NCBI GenBank assembly: GCA_963751595.1
Contig: CAVVVC010000002.1
Coordinates: 744,001-808,000, forward strand
Reading direction: 5' to 3'
DNA from: JAHEGP01 sp963751595
Lineage (GTDB): Bacteria > Pseudomonadota > Gammaproteobacteria > Pseudomonadales > JAHEGP01
DNA: 64,000 nucleotides
The notes beneath the pieces were generated by a model. That model worked only from the letters and a program-made list of their open reading frames with translations, had not been told where the DNA came from and did no database searches. Positions 28,894 to 38,456 of the stretch are shown here, piece after piece. Numbering within the stretch: position 1 is the stretch's first letter; every line of letters begins with the position of its first letter. A program made the position numbers and the translations under genes.

Positions 28894-30273
28894 ATGGAAT
28901 ATCTGGGTCTTGTCGGCAGTGTCGTGCTGCTTATCTGGCTGGCGCTGCGGGGCGTCGATATCGTTCTGTCCGCACTGCTGTGCTCGCTGCTGGTCATCGT
29001 CACCAACGGTCTGCCCCTGGCGGAGGGCATCACCAACTACTTTTCCTTCGGCCCCCTCGGGGCCTTCACCTTTGCGGGCAAGTTTTTCCTGCTGTTCGTG
29101 GCCGGTGCCGTATTCGGCCGGGTGATGGGCGATAGCCACGCCGCGGCCAGTATTGCCATGGCCCTGGTGCGCCAGCTCGGTGCCCATCGGGCGCTGTGGA
29201 TCACAACCCTGGCCTGCGGCCTGCTGACTTACGGCGGCGTCGTGGTCTTTGTCGTGATTTTTGCAATGTACCCCCTGGGATTGCGGTTGTTGCGAGAGGC
29301 AGATATTCCCAAACGACTGTTCTGTGCCGCGCTGGCGCTGGGTGCCGGCACCTTTACCCTGAGCGCATTGCCGGGTACGCCGTCAATCCAGAACGTGATT
29401 TCCTCGGTGGCGCTGAAAACCGACCTGTTTGCCGGTGGCTGGCTGGGCTTAATTGGCGCTGCCATCATGCTCGGTTTCGGTATGTGGTATCTGGAACGTC
29501 AGCGTGTGCTGGCGTTGGAGCGGGGGGAGCACTTTGTGCCGGGCCCCCGGGACCCGGTTTTCTCCGAGCAGGATACGCAAGCCTATCCCCATTGGTTACG
29601 GGCATTGCTGCCACTGGCACTGGTACTGGGTACCATCATCGTGCCGCGCCTGGTGAAGATGGCGCTGCCGGCTGAAGCCCAGGCCGGGGCGGGCGCGTTT
29701 TACTCGCTGCTGAATTTTGCCAACAGCCAGCCCGTTGTATGGCCCAGTATCGCCCTGGCGCTGGGTACGATACTGGCACTGTTGTTGTTCCCGGTGGTGC
29801 GTCGCGATGCCTTTGGGGTGGTCGGCCGGGGAACCCAGGAGGCGATCATGCCGCTGATCAACACCGCCGTGGTCATTGGCTTTGGCGGCGTGGTGACCCA
29901 CACCCAGGGCTTTGCCAGCTTCACCAGCTTGATGTTGCAAACCGATCTGCCACCGCTGTTGTCGGCCTTTGCCTCGGTCAGCCTGGTGTCTGCCATTACT
30001 GGGTCGGCCTCCGGCGGTCTGCAGATTTTCATGCAAACCATGGCGCCGGCTTATCTCGCCATGGGTATCGAGCCCGAGGTATTGCACCGGGTTGCCACCA
30101 TGGCCAGCGGTGGATTCGATTCGCTGCCCCACTGCGGTGCGGTGGTGGCGATGCTGACCATTACCGGGCTCACCCATCGCGAAGCCTACAAGGACGTTGG
30201 TGTTATCACGGTTGTTATCCCGGTAGTTGCGACCCTGGTGGTGATTGCGGTCGCCATGCTGACCGGTTCCTAG
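28894..30273 (+). CDS. GntP-family gluconate/organic-acid permease
   Basis: A 459-residue polytopic membrane protein of the GntP family (gluconate, glycerate or citrate-proton symport). Family landmarks include FTFAGKFFLLFVAGAVFGRVMGDS, the SALPGTPSIQN loop, and the late SAITGSASGGLQIFMQ and SGGFDSLPHCGAVVAML segments. Start ATG at 28894 opens the first helix. It converges with the molybdopterin oxidoreductase with only five bases between stops. Confidence 0.9.
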   Translation: MEYLGLVGSVVLLIWLALRGVDIVLSALLCSLLVIVTNGLPLAEGITNYFSFGPLGAFTFAGKFFLLFVAGAVFGRVMGDSHAAASIAMALVRQLGAHRALWITTLACGLLTYGGVVVFVVIFAMYPLGLRLLREADIPKRLFCAALALGAGTFTLSALPGTPSIQNVISSVALKTDLFAGGWLGLIGAAIMLGFGMWYLERQRVLALERGEHFVPGPRDPVFSEQDTQAYPHWLRALLPLALVLGTIIVPRLVKMALPAEAQAGAGAFYSLLNFANSQPVVWPSIALALGTILALLLFPVVRRDAFGVVGRGTQEAIMPLINTAVVIGFGGVVTHTQGFASFTSLMLQTDLPPLLSAFASVSLVSAITGSASGGLQIFMQTMAPAYLAMGIEPEVLHRVATMASGGFDSLPHCGAVVAMLTITGLTHREAYKDVGVITVVIPVVATLVVIAVAMLTGS

Positions 30274-30278
30274 GGTGC

Positions 30279-32468
30279 TCAACACGCCCGGACCGCAATC
30301 GGCACGGACTTGAAGGCAGGCGTTTTACTCCGCGGATCCGGTTCTCTGCCGATAAGCACGTTGGCCTCCGGGAAGTAAGCCATCGCATTACCCCGGGGCA
30401 GGTCGAAGGCGCAAAGGGTAAGCCCTTCCATGCTTCCCCGTGGTGAAGTCACGGTGACGCTATCGCCTTCCTGCAAGCCCAGTGCCTGGATATCCTTTGC
30501 GTTCAGGAATACGACCCAGCGCTGGCTGGCGTTGCGATAGCTGTCTGCCTCCTCATAGATAATGGTATTGAACTGGCCCTCGCTGCGCACTGTCATCAGG
30601 GTAAAGGGATAGTCTGTAGAGGTTCTTGCTAGCGGGAGTGAGTGGGTACGAAAATGGGCCTTCCCGGTGGGGGTTTTGAATGTTGGGGTATGCAGCACGC
30701 GACCGCGAACATGGAACTCCCGTCGCGCTGCCTCCAGATCGGCAAGCTGCTCCATGCCGGGCACCGTTTTGGCAATGGCTTCGCGAATCGTGGCGTGCTG
30801 CTTGAATGCCGAAAAATCAATTTTGGATGCCGGTAAGAGTCTGGCGGCCAGGTCGCAGAGGATCGCGGTTTCCGGGCGCACGTCGTCGAGACGTCTGATA
30901 CCACCGTCACTCATGCGGACAAAATTGAACATCGACTCCTGGGTAGTCGGCTCCCATTCCTCATCCCGCGCAGTGACCGGCAGAATCAATGACTCACCGC
31001 GCGCAACGCCGTGCACATGACCCTGGTTCAGCGTCGTCGTCAGAAACAATTTGAAGCCGATAGCATCGAGTGCCTGCTCTGCCCACTGCGCATCCGGGGT
31101 AGCACCGTAGAGGTTGCCACCCATGATCAGGGCCGCGTCGACTTCCCCCCGAAAGGCGGCTTCCAGGCCCGCGAGGGTGTCGTAACCGTTGCTATCGGGC
31201 AAGCTGACGCCAAAGGCCTGTTCCATCCGGCGGAAGACCTCTTTATCGAGAACCGGCTTGACGCCCATGGTACCGATACCCTGTACGTTGCTGTGGCCTC
31301 GCAGGGGCAGCAGGCCGGCGTAGCGCTTGCCCACCATTCCCCTGAGCAGGGCGAGGTTGGCAATGTACTCAACGTTGTCGACGCCATTGCGGTGATGGGT
31401 CATGCCCATTCCCCAGGCAAATACGCAGCGCTGTGAGCTGGCATAGCGTGCTGCCACGCGCTGGATGGCGCTTTTCTCTACACCGCAGTTAGCGACGATG
31501 CTTTGCCAGTCAGTGGCTTCGATGTCGGCGACAAATTCGCCGAAACCAACGGTGTGCCGGTTGATGAAATCCCCATCGTGCTGGTTCGCTTCGAGCAATG
31601 CTTTTGCCAGCCCCTTGAACACGGCGATGTCGGTGCCGATGCGCGGTTGCAGGTAATCCGAGGCAATCCAGGAACCGCCGGTGATCATCGATCTGGCGCT
31701 TTTCGGCACCGCAAAGCGAATCAGCCCCGGCTCCCGGGCAGGGTTGATAACGATCACTTCACCGCCACGATCCCGGCAGGCCTTGAGTTTGTGAATAAAC
31801 CGCGGATGATTTGATGCCGGGTTGGCGCCAATCACGAACACGAGGTCACAGGCAGACAGGTCTTCCAGTTCCACCGTGGCCGTCCCTGTGCCGATCGTCG
31901 TACCCAGCCCGACGTTGGTTGCCTGGTGACAATAGTAGGAACAGTTGTTGACGTTGTTGGTGCCGTAGAGCCGAGCCAGCAACTGGAGGACAAAACCGGC
32001 CTCGCTGGAGGAGCGTCCCGAGGAATAAAAGAAACTGCGCGGGGGGCTGGTCCGGGAGAAGCTGTTGGCCGCGTGCTGAATCGCCCAGTCCCAGGTCACC
32101 TCCTGGAAATGCTTCCCCTGCGCGGGCTTGTATACAGGCTTGCCCAAGCGGCCCAGGTGTTCGAGTTCGTGGGCGCTGAGTTGCCGCAGCTCGTCCAGGG
32201 AGTGGGTGAAGATTTCAGCCGGTATCGGCGGCTGAATATCGCTGGATTGCGCCTGGATGCTTTTGTTGCAAACTGACGGGAATTCACCCAATTCGTTGGT
32301 CATTCCCCCCAGTTGACCACCCATGCCCAGGCCACAGGCTTTGCAGGTATTCCTCGCGCCGAGAGCCTTGGCCGAATTCCTGAGCCCGATTCGGCGCACG
32401 GTGCTGAGTGTATACAACACCTTTTTCGGACCACCGCCGATGGGTGGTTTGGGGTTCTTCCGGCTCAT
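30279..32468 (-). CDS. FdhF/YdeP-family molybdopterin oxidoreductase
   Basis: A 729-residue molybdopterin-dependent oxidoreductase of the FdhF/YdeP family. The N-terminus has a CKACG pair (Cys42, Cys45) in a metal-cluster-like segment. Large molybdopterin-binding blocks follow (SSGRSSSEAGF, VFVIGANPASNHPRF, WGMGMTHHRNGVDNV), then the C-terminal molydopterin-dinucleotide domain (ESDSYRNASQRW-like). YdeP of E. coli is linked to acid resistance, and true formate dehydrogenase activity is unproven for the group. Start: ATG at 32468 (MSRKNPKPP) is preferred to an upstream in-frame codon at 32522. No FdhD or electron-transfer subunit adjoins. Confidence 0.87.
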   Translation of the reverse strand: MSRKNPKPPIGGGPKKVLYTLSTVRRIGLRNSAKALGARNTCKACGLGMGGQLGGMTNELGEFPSVCNKSIQAQSSDIQPPIPAEIFTHSLDELRQLSAHELEHLGRLGKPVYKPAQGKHFQEVTWDWAIQHAANSFSRTSPPRSFFYSSGRSSSEAGFVLQLLARLYGTNNVNNCSYYCHQATNVGLGTTIGTGTATVELEDLSACDLVFVIGANPASNHPRFIHKLKACRDRGGEVIVINPAREPGLIRFAVPKSARSMITGGSWIASDYLQPRIGTDIAVFKGLAKALLEANQHDGDFINRHTVGFGEFVADIEATDWQSIVANCGVEKSAIQRVAARYASSQRCVFAWGMGMTHHRNGVDNVEYIANLALLRGMVGKRYAGLLPLRGHSNVQGIGTMGVKPVLDKEVFRRMEQAFGVSLPDSNGYDTLAGLEAAFRGEVDAALIMGGNLYGATPDAQWAEQALDAIGFKLFLTTTLNQGHVHGVARGESLILPVTARDEEWEPTTQESMFNFVRMSDGGIRRLDDVRPETAILCDLAARLLPASKIDFSAFKQHATIREAIAKTVPGMEQLADLEAARREFHVRGRVLHTPTFKTPTGKAHFRTHSLPLARTSTDYPFTLMTVRSEGQFNTIIYEEADSYRNASQRWVVFLNAKDIQALGLQEGDSVTVTSPRGSMEGLTLCAFDLPRGNAMAYFPEANVLIGREPDPRSKTPAFKSVPIAVRAC

Positions 32469-32725
32469 GGGGACATGGTACAACCACTGATGGACAGCGA
32501 CCACAATTAAAGGCTCTGGCAAATGCCTGCGCTACTGGGCTGTAGAAAAATTCCAGCCAGTGGTTGGTTGTCGATGGTGACCAGTGGAATTCCCGGCTGC
32601 CGGGAGACGAAACAAGTGTCTCCCGCCTGCATCGCGTTTATGATGACGATTATGAGGCACCAGAGCTGGTCGCGCTCGCTTGTGGGCCTATGGCTTGAAC
32701 CCTATTTGAATCAGGAGCACAGTCC

Positions 32726-33499
32726 ATGTCGGCTATCCAAGGAAGACTCACTCTGGTCACAGGCTCAACCAGGGGTATCGGTAAAGCGATTGCCGAGGCG
32801 TTTGCCGAGGCCGGAGCCCAGGTGATCGTGCACGGGCGCGATGGCGAGGAAGCGGCCCTCGTCTCACAGGCGATCAGTGCCCACGCCAGCGTCTTCGGCA
32901 ACCTCGGCAGCGCAGCCGGTTGCGATGCTGTGCTCGGGCAGGTTCAACAGCTCGGCGAGGTGGACATCCTGATCAACAACGCCGGCATCTTCGGGGTGCA
33001 GGATTTTTTCGAGATCGATGACGAGGAGTGGCTGCGCTACTTCCAGGTCAATATCATGAGCGCGGTCAGGCTCTGCCGGGCGCTGATGCCGGCCATGCTA
33101 GAGCGCAACTGGGGCCGGGTGATCAATGTCGCCAGTGAGGCGGCCATCAAACCCTTGCCGCAGATGATTCACTACTCCATGACCAAGACTGCCATGGTAT
33201 CGCTGGCAAGGGGTATGGCTGAATTGACCCGGGGTTCCGAGGTGACGGTCAACTCCGTGTTGCCGGGTCCAACCTGGACAGCGGGGGTGGAATCCTATTT
33301 CGATGGCCTGGCGAAGGAAGAGGGCAAACCGGCTTCGGAGCTTATCGAGAACTATTTTGCCCAACATGAGCCCACCTCTTTGCTGCAACGTTTTGTCGAT
33401 GTCAGTGAAGTCGCCGAGGCGGTCAGGTTTGTGGCCAGCAACGGCGCCGTCAACGGCTGTGCCCAGCGGGTCGAGGGGGGTATCATCCGCAGTATCTGA
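32726..33499 (+). CDS. Short-chain dehydrogenase/reductase
   Basis: A 257-residue SDR. The cofactor motif TGSTRGIG is at 12-19, then NNAG, and the active site Ser...Tyr-x-x-x-Lys appears in NVASEAAIKPLPQMIHYSMTK. An insertion before the C-terminal region (SYFDGLAKEEGKPASELIENYFAQHEP) matches SDRs related to 3-oxoacyl reductases. RBS AGGAG precedes the ATG. It is probably cotranscribed with the glutathione transferase 48 bases downstream. Substrate unknown. Confidence 0.9.
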   Translation: MSAIQGRLTLVTGSTRGIGKAIAEAFAEAGAQVIVHGRDGEEAALVSQAISAHASVFGNLGSAAGCDAVLGQVQQLGEVDILINNAGIFGVQDFFEIDDEEWLRYFQVNIMSAVRLCRALMPAMLERNWGRVINVASEAAIKPLPQMIHYSMTKTAMVSLARGMAELTRGSEVTVNSVLPGPTWTAGVESYFDGLAKEEGKPASELIENYFAQHEPTSLLQRFVDVSEVAEAVRFVASNGAVNGCAQRVEGGIIRSI

Positions 33500-33547
33500 G
33501 TGGCGTGCCAACCCTGCCTTCACTATCAACCCGGAACGCGTTTCACC

Positions 33548-34246
33548 ATGAATTACCAAAAGCTCGTTCTCCATCACTTTCCCGCGACGCGCTCTGCCCG
33601 GGCGCTGTGGGCGCTGTATGAAACCCTTGGCGACGGATTCGAGGTCAAAACCGTGCAGCTCTACGCCGGGGAGCAGTATGCCGAGGATTACCTGGTAAAA
33701 AACCCCAACCACAGCGTGCCGCTGCTCGAGATTACCCTGGATGACGGGACGGTGCACCGGATGCTGGAAAGCGCGGCCATGGTGCAGTGGCTGGTGGATG
33801 CTTTCCCGGACAAGCAATTGTCTCCACCCGCGGACTTTTCCCTGGCCCGTGCGGATTACCTGCAGATGATGCAGTTCGGCGGCAGCTGGATGGATATGAT
33901 GCTGTGGCAGATCCGCATCCATGAGCATGTGCTGCCAAAAGATCAGGTGGACGAGCGAACCGTTCAACGCTACCGGGAAAAGTTTGTAACCGAAGTCGAG
34001 CCCCAGCTAAAAGAACGGCTGCTCAGGGCTCCCTATATTTGCGGCGAACAGTTCCAGGGTGCCGACATCGTGATCGGCCACAACGTGAACTGGGCCCGCG
34101 CCTACCAGCTGTGTCAGGATGGGCTGTTTCGGGACTATCTGTCACGTCTCTCCAAACGGCCTGCCTTCGCCAGGGCCTTTGCGGATGCGAAACAATTCAA
34201 GCCCCAGGCGCCCCAGGATGAGGGTATCGAAAAATTCTCCGGTTGA
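33548..34246 (+). CDS. Glutathione S-transferase family protein
   Basis: A 232-residue GST. The thioredoxin-like N-domain has the HHFPATRSARALWAL opening and the NHSVPLLEI cis-Pro loop, with glutathione-binding ESAAMVQWL. The helical C-domain includes FQGADIVIGHNVNWA and SRLSKRPAFARAFADA. Start ATG at 33548 fits the family; the longer frame from 33500 overlaps the SDR end. It follows an SDR, as is common in catabolic or detoxification clusters. Confidence 0.9.
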   Translation: MNYQKLVLHHFPATRSARALWALYETLGDGFEVKTVQLYAGEQYAEDYLVKNPNHSVPLLEITLDDGTVHRMLESAAMVQWLVDAFPDKQLSPPADFSLARADYLQMMQFGGSWMDMMLWQIRIHEHVLPKDQVDERTVQRYREKFVTEVEPQLKERLLRAPYICGEQFQGADIVIGHNVNWARAYQLCQDGLFRDYLSRLSKRPAFARAFADAKQFKPQAPQDEGIEKFSG

Positions 34247-34347
34247 TGGCAGCGTCGGCCACGAAGACAGCGCAGCCGCAGTGGGGAGACGCCTGTCAGG
34301 CGGACCTCTTCCGCTAGCGGGTGAGGCAGTGCCGGGGGACCTTGGAT

Positions 34348-36054
34348 CTACCGGCGTATCGACTTCTCGAAGTAGCCCAGAAACCGCAGCAGCGCGATCT
34401 TGCCGCCCTCGATGGTGAGGTCACCAGCAAGCACCGCGCTTGCCGGTGAGCGCAGCCCCGCGGCCACCTCCTTCCAGGTTTGCTCCTCGGTGACAATCAC
34501 CGAGCCTGCGTCGGGTAGCTGTCCCTCGTTGACTATGGCCACTCCGCGGCGGATATGGACACGGAAGTGGCGGTCACTGTCACTGAAGTGAAAACCGATG
34601 ACTTCATCGAGCTGCAAGGTTTCCTCTGCCTTGAGCAGGGGTGGCATTGCGTGAATGAAATTGGCAATGGGCAGAGAGGCGAGAAAGTCGGGGTCAACCC
34701 TGGGTGAGCTGCCGATAGTCAGTTGCCCGCTCAGCTCCCGCGCCCGGGTGAAATAGTAATGGCGGGCGTTGGGGTTGCTTTGTTGTTCACCCAGGGCGCG
34801 CAGCGCATTTTCTCTCAGGGATTGCGCTTCTGCCTGTCCCAGCACCAGCAGATGATCGGTCAGGCTTAGTACCCACTGGTAATCCTGTTCCTCGAGTGCC
34901 CCTCGGGCCTGGGACAGCAGTTGCTCCTCGCCACCCGCCAGCCGCGCCATGCGGGCTGCCTGCCCGCGTTCGTCCAGCGGCTGCAGGGTACTGGCGTTAC
35001 CGTCGAACCAACCGAGGTAGCCATTGAAGACGGAGCGCACCGACCAATCGAGCTTGCCGTAGAATTCCTGCAGGTAGGGGTGCGCCGCCAGGTGCGCTGG
35101 CAGCTGGACGCGCTCGACGATCTGGTCCGGCGTCAGCCCCTTGTTCATGTAGCGCACCGTCTGGTCATGGACGAACTGGATCGCATCCCGGTAGGCGCGC
35201 AGGGTGTTCTCGACTTCCTCGGTGCCGACAACGGGGCGGGTGTGGCTGGGCACCAGAAATTTCGGCTTGCGCTGGCGCATCTTGTCCAGGCTGCTGACCC
35301 ACCGGGTGACGTCCCGGTAGGGGGTGCCACGAATGGTGTAAAGGTTGGGAAAAGCCCGGTAGATATTATCCCCCGGCAGCAGCACCGCCTGTTGCGGTAG
35401 CCAGACGAAGATCTGGTCATTGGTTTCCCCCGGGGCATGCACCAGCTCGATGTCGACGCCTGCGATGGTCAGCTTCAAGGTGTCGCTGAAGGTCTGCGTG
35501 GGGGGCATCGCAAACAAACGGCTGTCGCTGTCGATCCCGAGAAATGCCCCGATTCCGTCATTCACCATTTCGTCTTCCGGCAGGTAGTTGCCGAACATCC
35601 GCATCGAGCGCAGGTTGATGATGGGGCGGACCACGTTGATGACGCGATTGATGTAATACTGGGTGGTTTCATGGGCGTAGATCTCGACCTCACCGGGTTT
35701 GGCGAAGGCAGCGGAGCCAAAGACATGGTCGGTGTGGTTATGGGTGTAGATGATGGCCCTGACCGGCTTGCTGCTGATTGTTCGAAATGCCGCCAGTACT
35801 TCCTCGCCCTGCTGCACCGACTCCATGGTATCGACGATGATCAGGCCGTCGTCACCCTCGATCATGATGGAGTTGGCAAGCCCGAAGCCGATCGCTACGT
35901 ACACCCCGTCGGTCACTTGCTCGACGCCCCGGGCAAAACTCGCGTTCAGCGCCCTTAGCTCGGCGGGGGTATTAACCTTGCCGCCGGCCGGGGTGGTTTC
36001 GTCGCCGCAGGCGGGGAGTAGCAAAGCGACCAAGAGAAGGAATAAAAAGCGCAT
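34348..36054 (-). CDS. Alkyl-sulfatase-like metallo-beta-lactamase lipoprotein
   Basis: A 568-residue lipoprotein (signal MRFLFLLLVALLLPAC, lipobox Cys16). The metallo-beta-lactamase domain has YTHNHTDHVFG and later VHAPGET, VLLPGDNIY and VPSHTRPV, the arrangement of SdsA1/BDS1-type alkyl sulfatases. An alkyl-sulfatase dimerisation region follows (WFDGNASTLQPLDERGQAARMARLAGG), and a C-terminal SCP2-like lipid-binding domain (FSDSDRHFRVHIRRGVAIVNEG). It likely cleaves alkyl or related sulfate esters at the cell envelope. Start: AGGAG eight bases before the ATG at 36054; the frame extends to 36183 through the 8-base tandem array and is rejected. Confidence 0.88.
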   Translation of the reverse strand: MRFLFLLLVALLLPACGDETTPAGGKVNTPAELRALNASFARGVEQVTDGVYVAIGFGLANSIMIEGDDGLIIVDTMESVQQGEEVLAAFRTISSKPVRAIIYTHNHTDHVFGSAAFAKPGEVEIYAHETTQYYINRVINVVRPIINLRSMRMFGNYLPEDEMVNDGIGAFLGIDSDSRLFAMPPTQTFSDTLKLTIAGVDIELVHAPGETNDQIFVWLPQQAVLLPGDNIYRAFPNLYTIRGTPYRDVTRWVSSLDKMRQRKPKFLVPSHTRPVVGTEEVENTLRAYRDAIQFVHDQTVRYMNKGLTPDQIVERVQLPAHLAAHPYLQEFYGKLDWSVRSVFNGYLGWFDGNASTLQPLDERGQAARMARLAGGEEQLLSQARGALEEQDYQWVLSLTDHLLVLGQAEAQSLRENALRALGEQQSNPNARHYYFTRARELSGQLTIGSSPRVDPDFLASLPIANFIHAMPPLLKAEETLQLDEVIGFHFSDSDRHFRVHIRRGVAIVNEGQLPDAGSVIVTEEQTWKEVAAGLRSPASAVLAGDLTIEGGKIALLRFLGYFEKSIRR

Positions 36055-36112
36055 GCCCGGGCTCCTGAAACGGTTGATGTGGGGCGATGTGGGTTTCATT
36101 GAGGGGAGGGTT

Positions 36113-36160
36113 GACGGTTCGACGGTTCGACGCATCGACGGTTCGACGCATCGACGCTCC
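36113..36160. repeat. Six-copy 8-base tandem array
   Basis: Six consecutive octamers in the order GACGGTTC, GACGGTTC, GACGCATC, GACGGTTC, GACGCATC, GACGCTCC fill 36113-36160 between the diiron-like hydrolase and the sulfatase-like gene, about 60 bases upstream of the latter's start. It is a small minisatellite; a regulatory role is possible but unsupported. Confidence 0.85.
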
Positions 36161-36183
36161 ATGGTCACAGCCGTTGCCGGCAA

Positions 36184-37023
36184 TCAGGCGGCGGCTCCGG
36201 TTTCGTTGCGCTGCCAGCCCTGCAGCGTGGTGCGGGTATCCTGCTGCCAGGGATGGAAGTTATCGTCAAAGTAGGCTTTGTAAGCCGGCCAGATCTGGCG
36301 CAGCACGCCCCCCTTGCCGAGCAAAAAACGAAAACCCTCGCGCCAGTTGCGGAGGCGCCACAACTGGCCATCCCGGCGCAGCATATGCGCGGCACCCACG
36401 ACAATGTCCAGCAGCAGAAAGAAACTGGCCCGGCGCAGGGCGGTCTTGCGCATCTTCTCGCTGCCGCCGATCGCACGGTAGACATCGAAGGCGACCGCCT
36501 TGTGTTCCATTTCCTCCGCCGCGTGCCAATCCCACAGCGCTCGCATGGCCGGCTCGGCCTCAGCCCGCATCGGGCTGGCGGCGCTCAGGTTCCACTGCGC
36601 CAGTATTGCGGTAATGTGCTCTAGCGCTGCCGTCGCCGCCAGCCGCTGGCGTGGCGATAGCATTTTGTCGGTGACCGCGATGCTTTTGGCAATGCGGCCT
36701 TCCAGGTAGTCGAGGTCGTAACCGCGCTGGCGGCAAAGCAGGCGATTGTAGCGTTCATGTTCACGGCGATGAAAACCCTCCTGGCCGCAAAAGCCACGAA
36801 TCTCTCTCTGCAGTTTGGGGTCACTGATGCGGTCGATGTAGTGGCGCACGCTATCGATAAAAAACTTTTCGCCCAGGGGAAAGGTGATGGACATCGCGTT
36901 AAACCAGGCGGTCTTGAAAGGACTGCCGCCAAACCAGTCGTGCTTGAGGCACTCGGCAATGTCATGTTCCCGGTTGCGGGGTTCGATGCGGATATCTGGC
37001 GGTGTATAGGATTGATGCGTCAT
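36184..37023 (-). CDS. PF10118 metal-dependent hydrolase
   Basis: A 279-residue helical protein of the predicted metal-dependent hydrolase family PF10118. Repeated Glu/His motifs suit a ferritin-like dimetal site: CGQEGFHRREHERYN, ALEHITAIL and WHAAEEMEHKAVAFDVY. Members cluster with lipid, steroid and hydrocarbon catabolism genes in marine proteobacteria; the reaction is unproven. Start: AGGAG eight bases before the ATG at 37023, and the longer frame to 37065 is rejected. It runs in the same direction as the sulfatase-like gene, 129 bases apart. Confidence 0.88.
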   Translation of the reverse strand: MTHQSYTPPDIRIEPRNREHDIAECLKHDWFGGSPFKTAWFNAMSITFPLGEKFFIDSVRHYIDRISDPKLQREIRGFCGQEGFHRREHERYNRLLCRQRGYDLDYLEGRIAKSIAVTDKMLSPRQRLAATAALEHITAILAQWNLSAASPMRAEAEPAMRALWDWHAAEEMEHKAVAFDVYRAIGGSEKMRKTALRRASFFLLLDIVVGAAHMLRRDGQLWRLRNWREGFRFLLGKGGVLRQIWPAYKAYFDDNFHPWQQDTRTTLQGWQRNETGAAA

Positions 37024-37104
37024 GATAGCGGCTCCTGCCAATTCCGTTAGTCGCCAGTGTACCAATCCCCGTGAAACCGTGCCCAGCGGAATTTCTGCGA
37101 GGGG

Positions 37105-38148
37105 CTAAAACGAATAGCCGACGGAGCTCACCACTGAAACGTCGTTGTGGCGGGAGCCATCGGCGGGAGGGCTGGAATCGTAATAGTCGTTAACCTGGAA
37201 GCTGAAGATGAAATCCCTGAAAAGCTTCCAACTGATATTGAAGTTGAAAGCACCGCGCAACCGGGAGCTTTCTGTCAGGCTGGGAAAGAGTTGCAGCCCG
37301 GCCTGGATAGTAGGCGCATATTGACTCTGTTTGAAGCGGCGCAGGGTGATACTCAACAGCGCCTCTGCGCTCTCGTTGACATCGGTGCTGCCGGTCACGT
37401 ACTCCCGGTTGTAAACTGCGCCAACGCTCGCTCCGATGAAACGCATGGAATTTTCAACGAAAAAGCGGATTGCCCCGGCGCCCGCGATATAGCGTTGATC
37501 ATAGCCCTGGTCCGGGTTGGCCTGAAACTGCAGCAGCTCAAACACCCCCCATTGTTCCTTTCCCACCTGCGCCATATAAAAGTCGATATAGTTCTGGTTC
37601 GTGGTCGGACCATCACTCTGGCGATTGAAGATCGACTGCCAGTCGAGCTGCATGTAGTTGCGCCGGCTCCGGTAATTGGCGTTGGCATTGAGGTTGTACT
37701 GTATCGCGGCATTGGATTGGGTATAGGTAAAACCAAAATTGACTGAACCATCCAGGCGGCGCAGGAATGTGCTCTCCACCGGCACGATCATAAACACTTC
37801 TGCCAGCGGGATCTCGGTGTCGCCGGCGGGACTGCTGATTCGCAGGGAGTCGGTCCCAACGGGTTCTACCAGGGAGCCAAACACGCGATCGCCGTTGGAC
37901 ATTTCGACCCGATAATCGAAATCACTCAGTATCCCGGTGACCCGTCGCCATTCAATATCGAGGGTGCCGGCGGCATCGGTTTTGAGGGAGAGAGTGGCGG
38001 CCTCAACGCTCTTGATTTCGCCGATAAACGTATTGCCGTCGTCGGTGGTAACGACATCGGTTTTGCTGTGCTCCGCCACCACCGGCAGGGCGAATAGTGC
38101 GACCAGGACACCGGCAACGAGAGCCCTTGTAACTCGAAATTTGCGCAT
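37105..38148 (-). CDS. DUF481 outer-membrane protein
   Basis: A 347-residue exported protein: signal peptide (1-25), a small beta domain with DGNTFIGEIKSVEAATLSLKTDA, then a DUF481/YdiY-like outer-membrane beta-barrel of alternating strands ending in terminal Phe (SVVSSVGYSF). Function unknown; a salt- or stress-induced porin-like role has been proposed for relatives. AGGAA lies upstream of the ATG at 38148. It is divergent from the nitronate monooxygenase. Confidence 0.85.
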   Translation of the reverse strand: MRKFRVTRALVAGVLVALFALPVVAEHSKTDVVTTDDGNTFIGEIKSVEAATLSLKTDAAGTLDIEWRRVTGILSDFDYRVEMSNGDRVFGSLVEPVGTDSLRISSPAGDTEIPLAEVFMIVPVESTFLRRLDGSVNFGFTYTQSNAAIQYNLNANANYRSRRNYMQLDWQSIFNRQSDGPTTNQNYIDFYMAQVGKEQWGVFELLQFQANPDQGYDQRYIAGAGAIRFFVENSMRFIGASVGAVYNREYVTGSTDVNESAEALLSITLRRFKQSQYAPTIQAGLQLFPSLTESSRLRGAFNFNISWKLFRDFIFSFQVNDYYDSSPPADGSRHNDVSVVSSVGYSF

Positions 38149-38456
38149 AGCGTAACGTTCCTGATGACGCCATCACCGGCCGGTGTGGTTGAGCAAGGCC
38201 GAACTCTCGCAGGGAGCAGGGGGTGAAATTACCGGATGTTCGCCAATCCACTTCGGGACGCGGAGATGATAGGGGATTTTTTTATCAAGCGGTAGGGCAA
38301 GCCCCGCGAACCTTGACCCGATTTCGCAAGTCGACCGGCCAGCGCGTTTGGGTGTATCGTCGGCGCTGCTGGGTTAAGCTAGTGCGAAATACAAAGAGGC
38401 CAGGCCATCACACGGTGGGCTGCCACTACTACTGGATTAATAAAACAGGAAAGATG
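38149..38456. other. 308-base divergent spacer
   Basis: Promoter region between the DUF481 gene and the nitronate monooxygenase. A run of seven T at about 38278-38284 is the only eye-catching feature. I see no RNA gene or clear operator. An open frame through it into the monooxygenase is not a believable extension. Confidence 0.4.

Noticed and set aside
36113..36160. Possible CRISPR array
   Set aside because: Units are 8 bases and contiguous, with no spacers, no longer repeats and no cas genes.
38223..38456. N-terminal extension of the nitronate monooxygenase
   Set aside because: The family begins at MPFENRV and the only ribosome site serves that start; upstream residues are not homologous in character.
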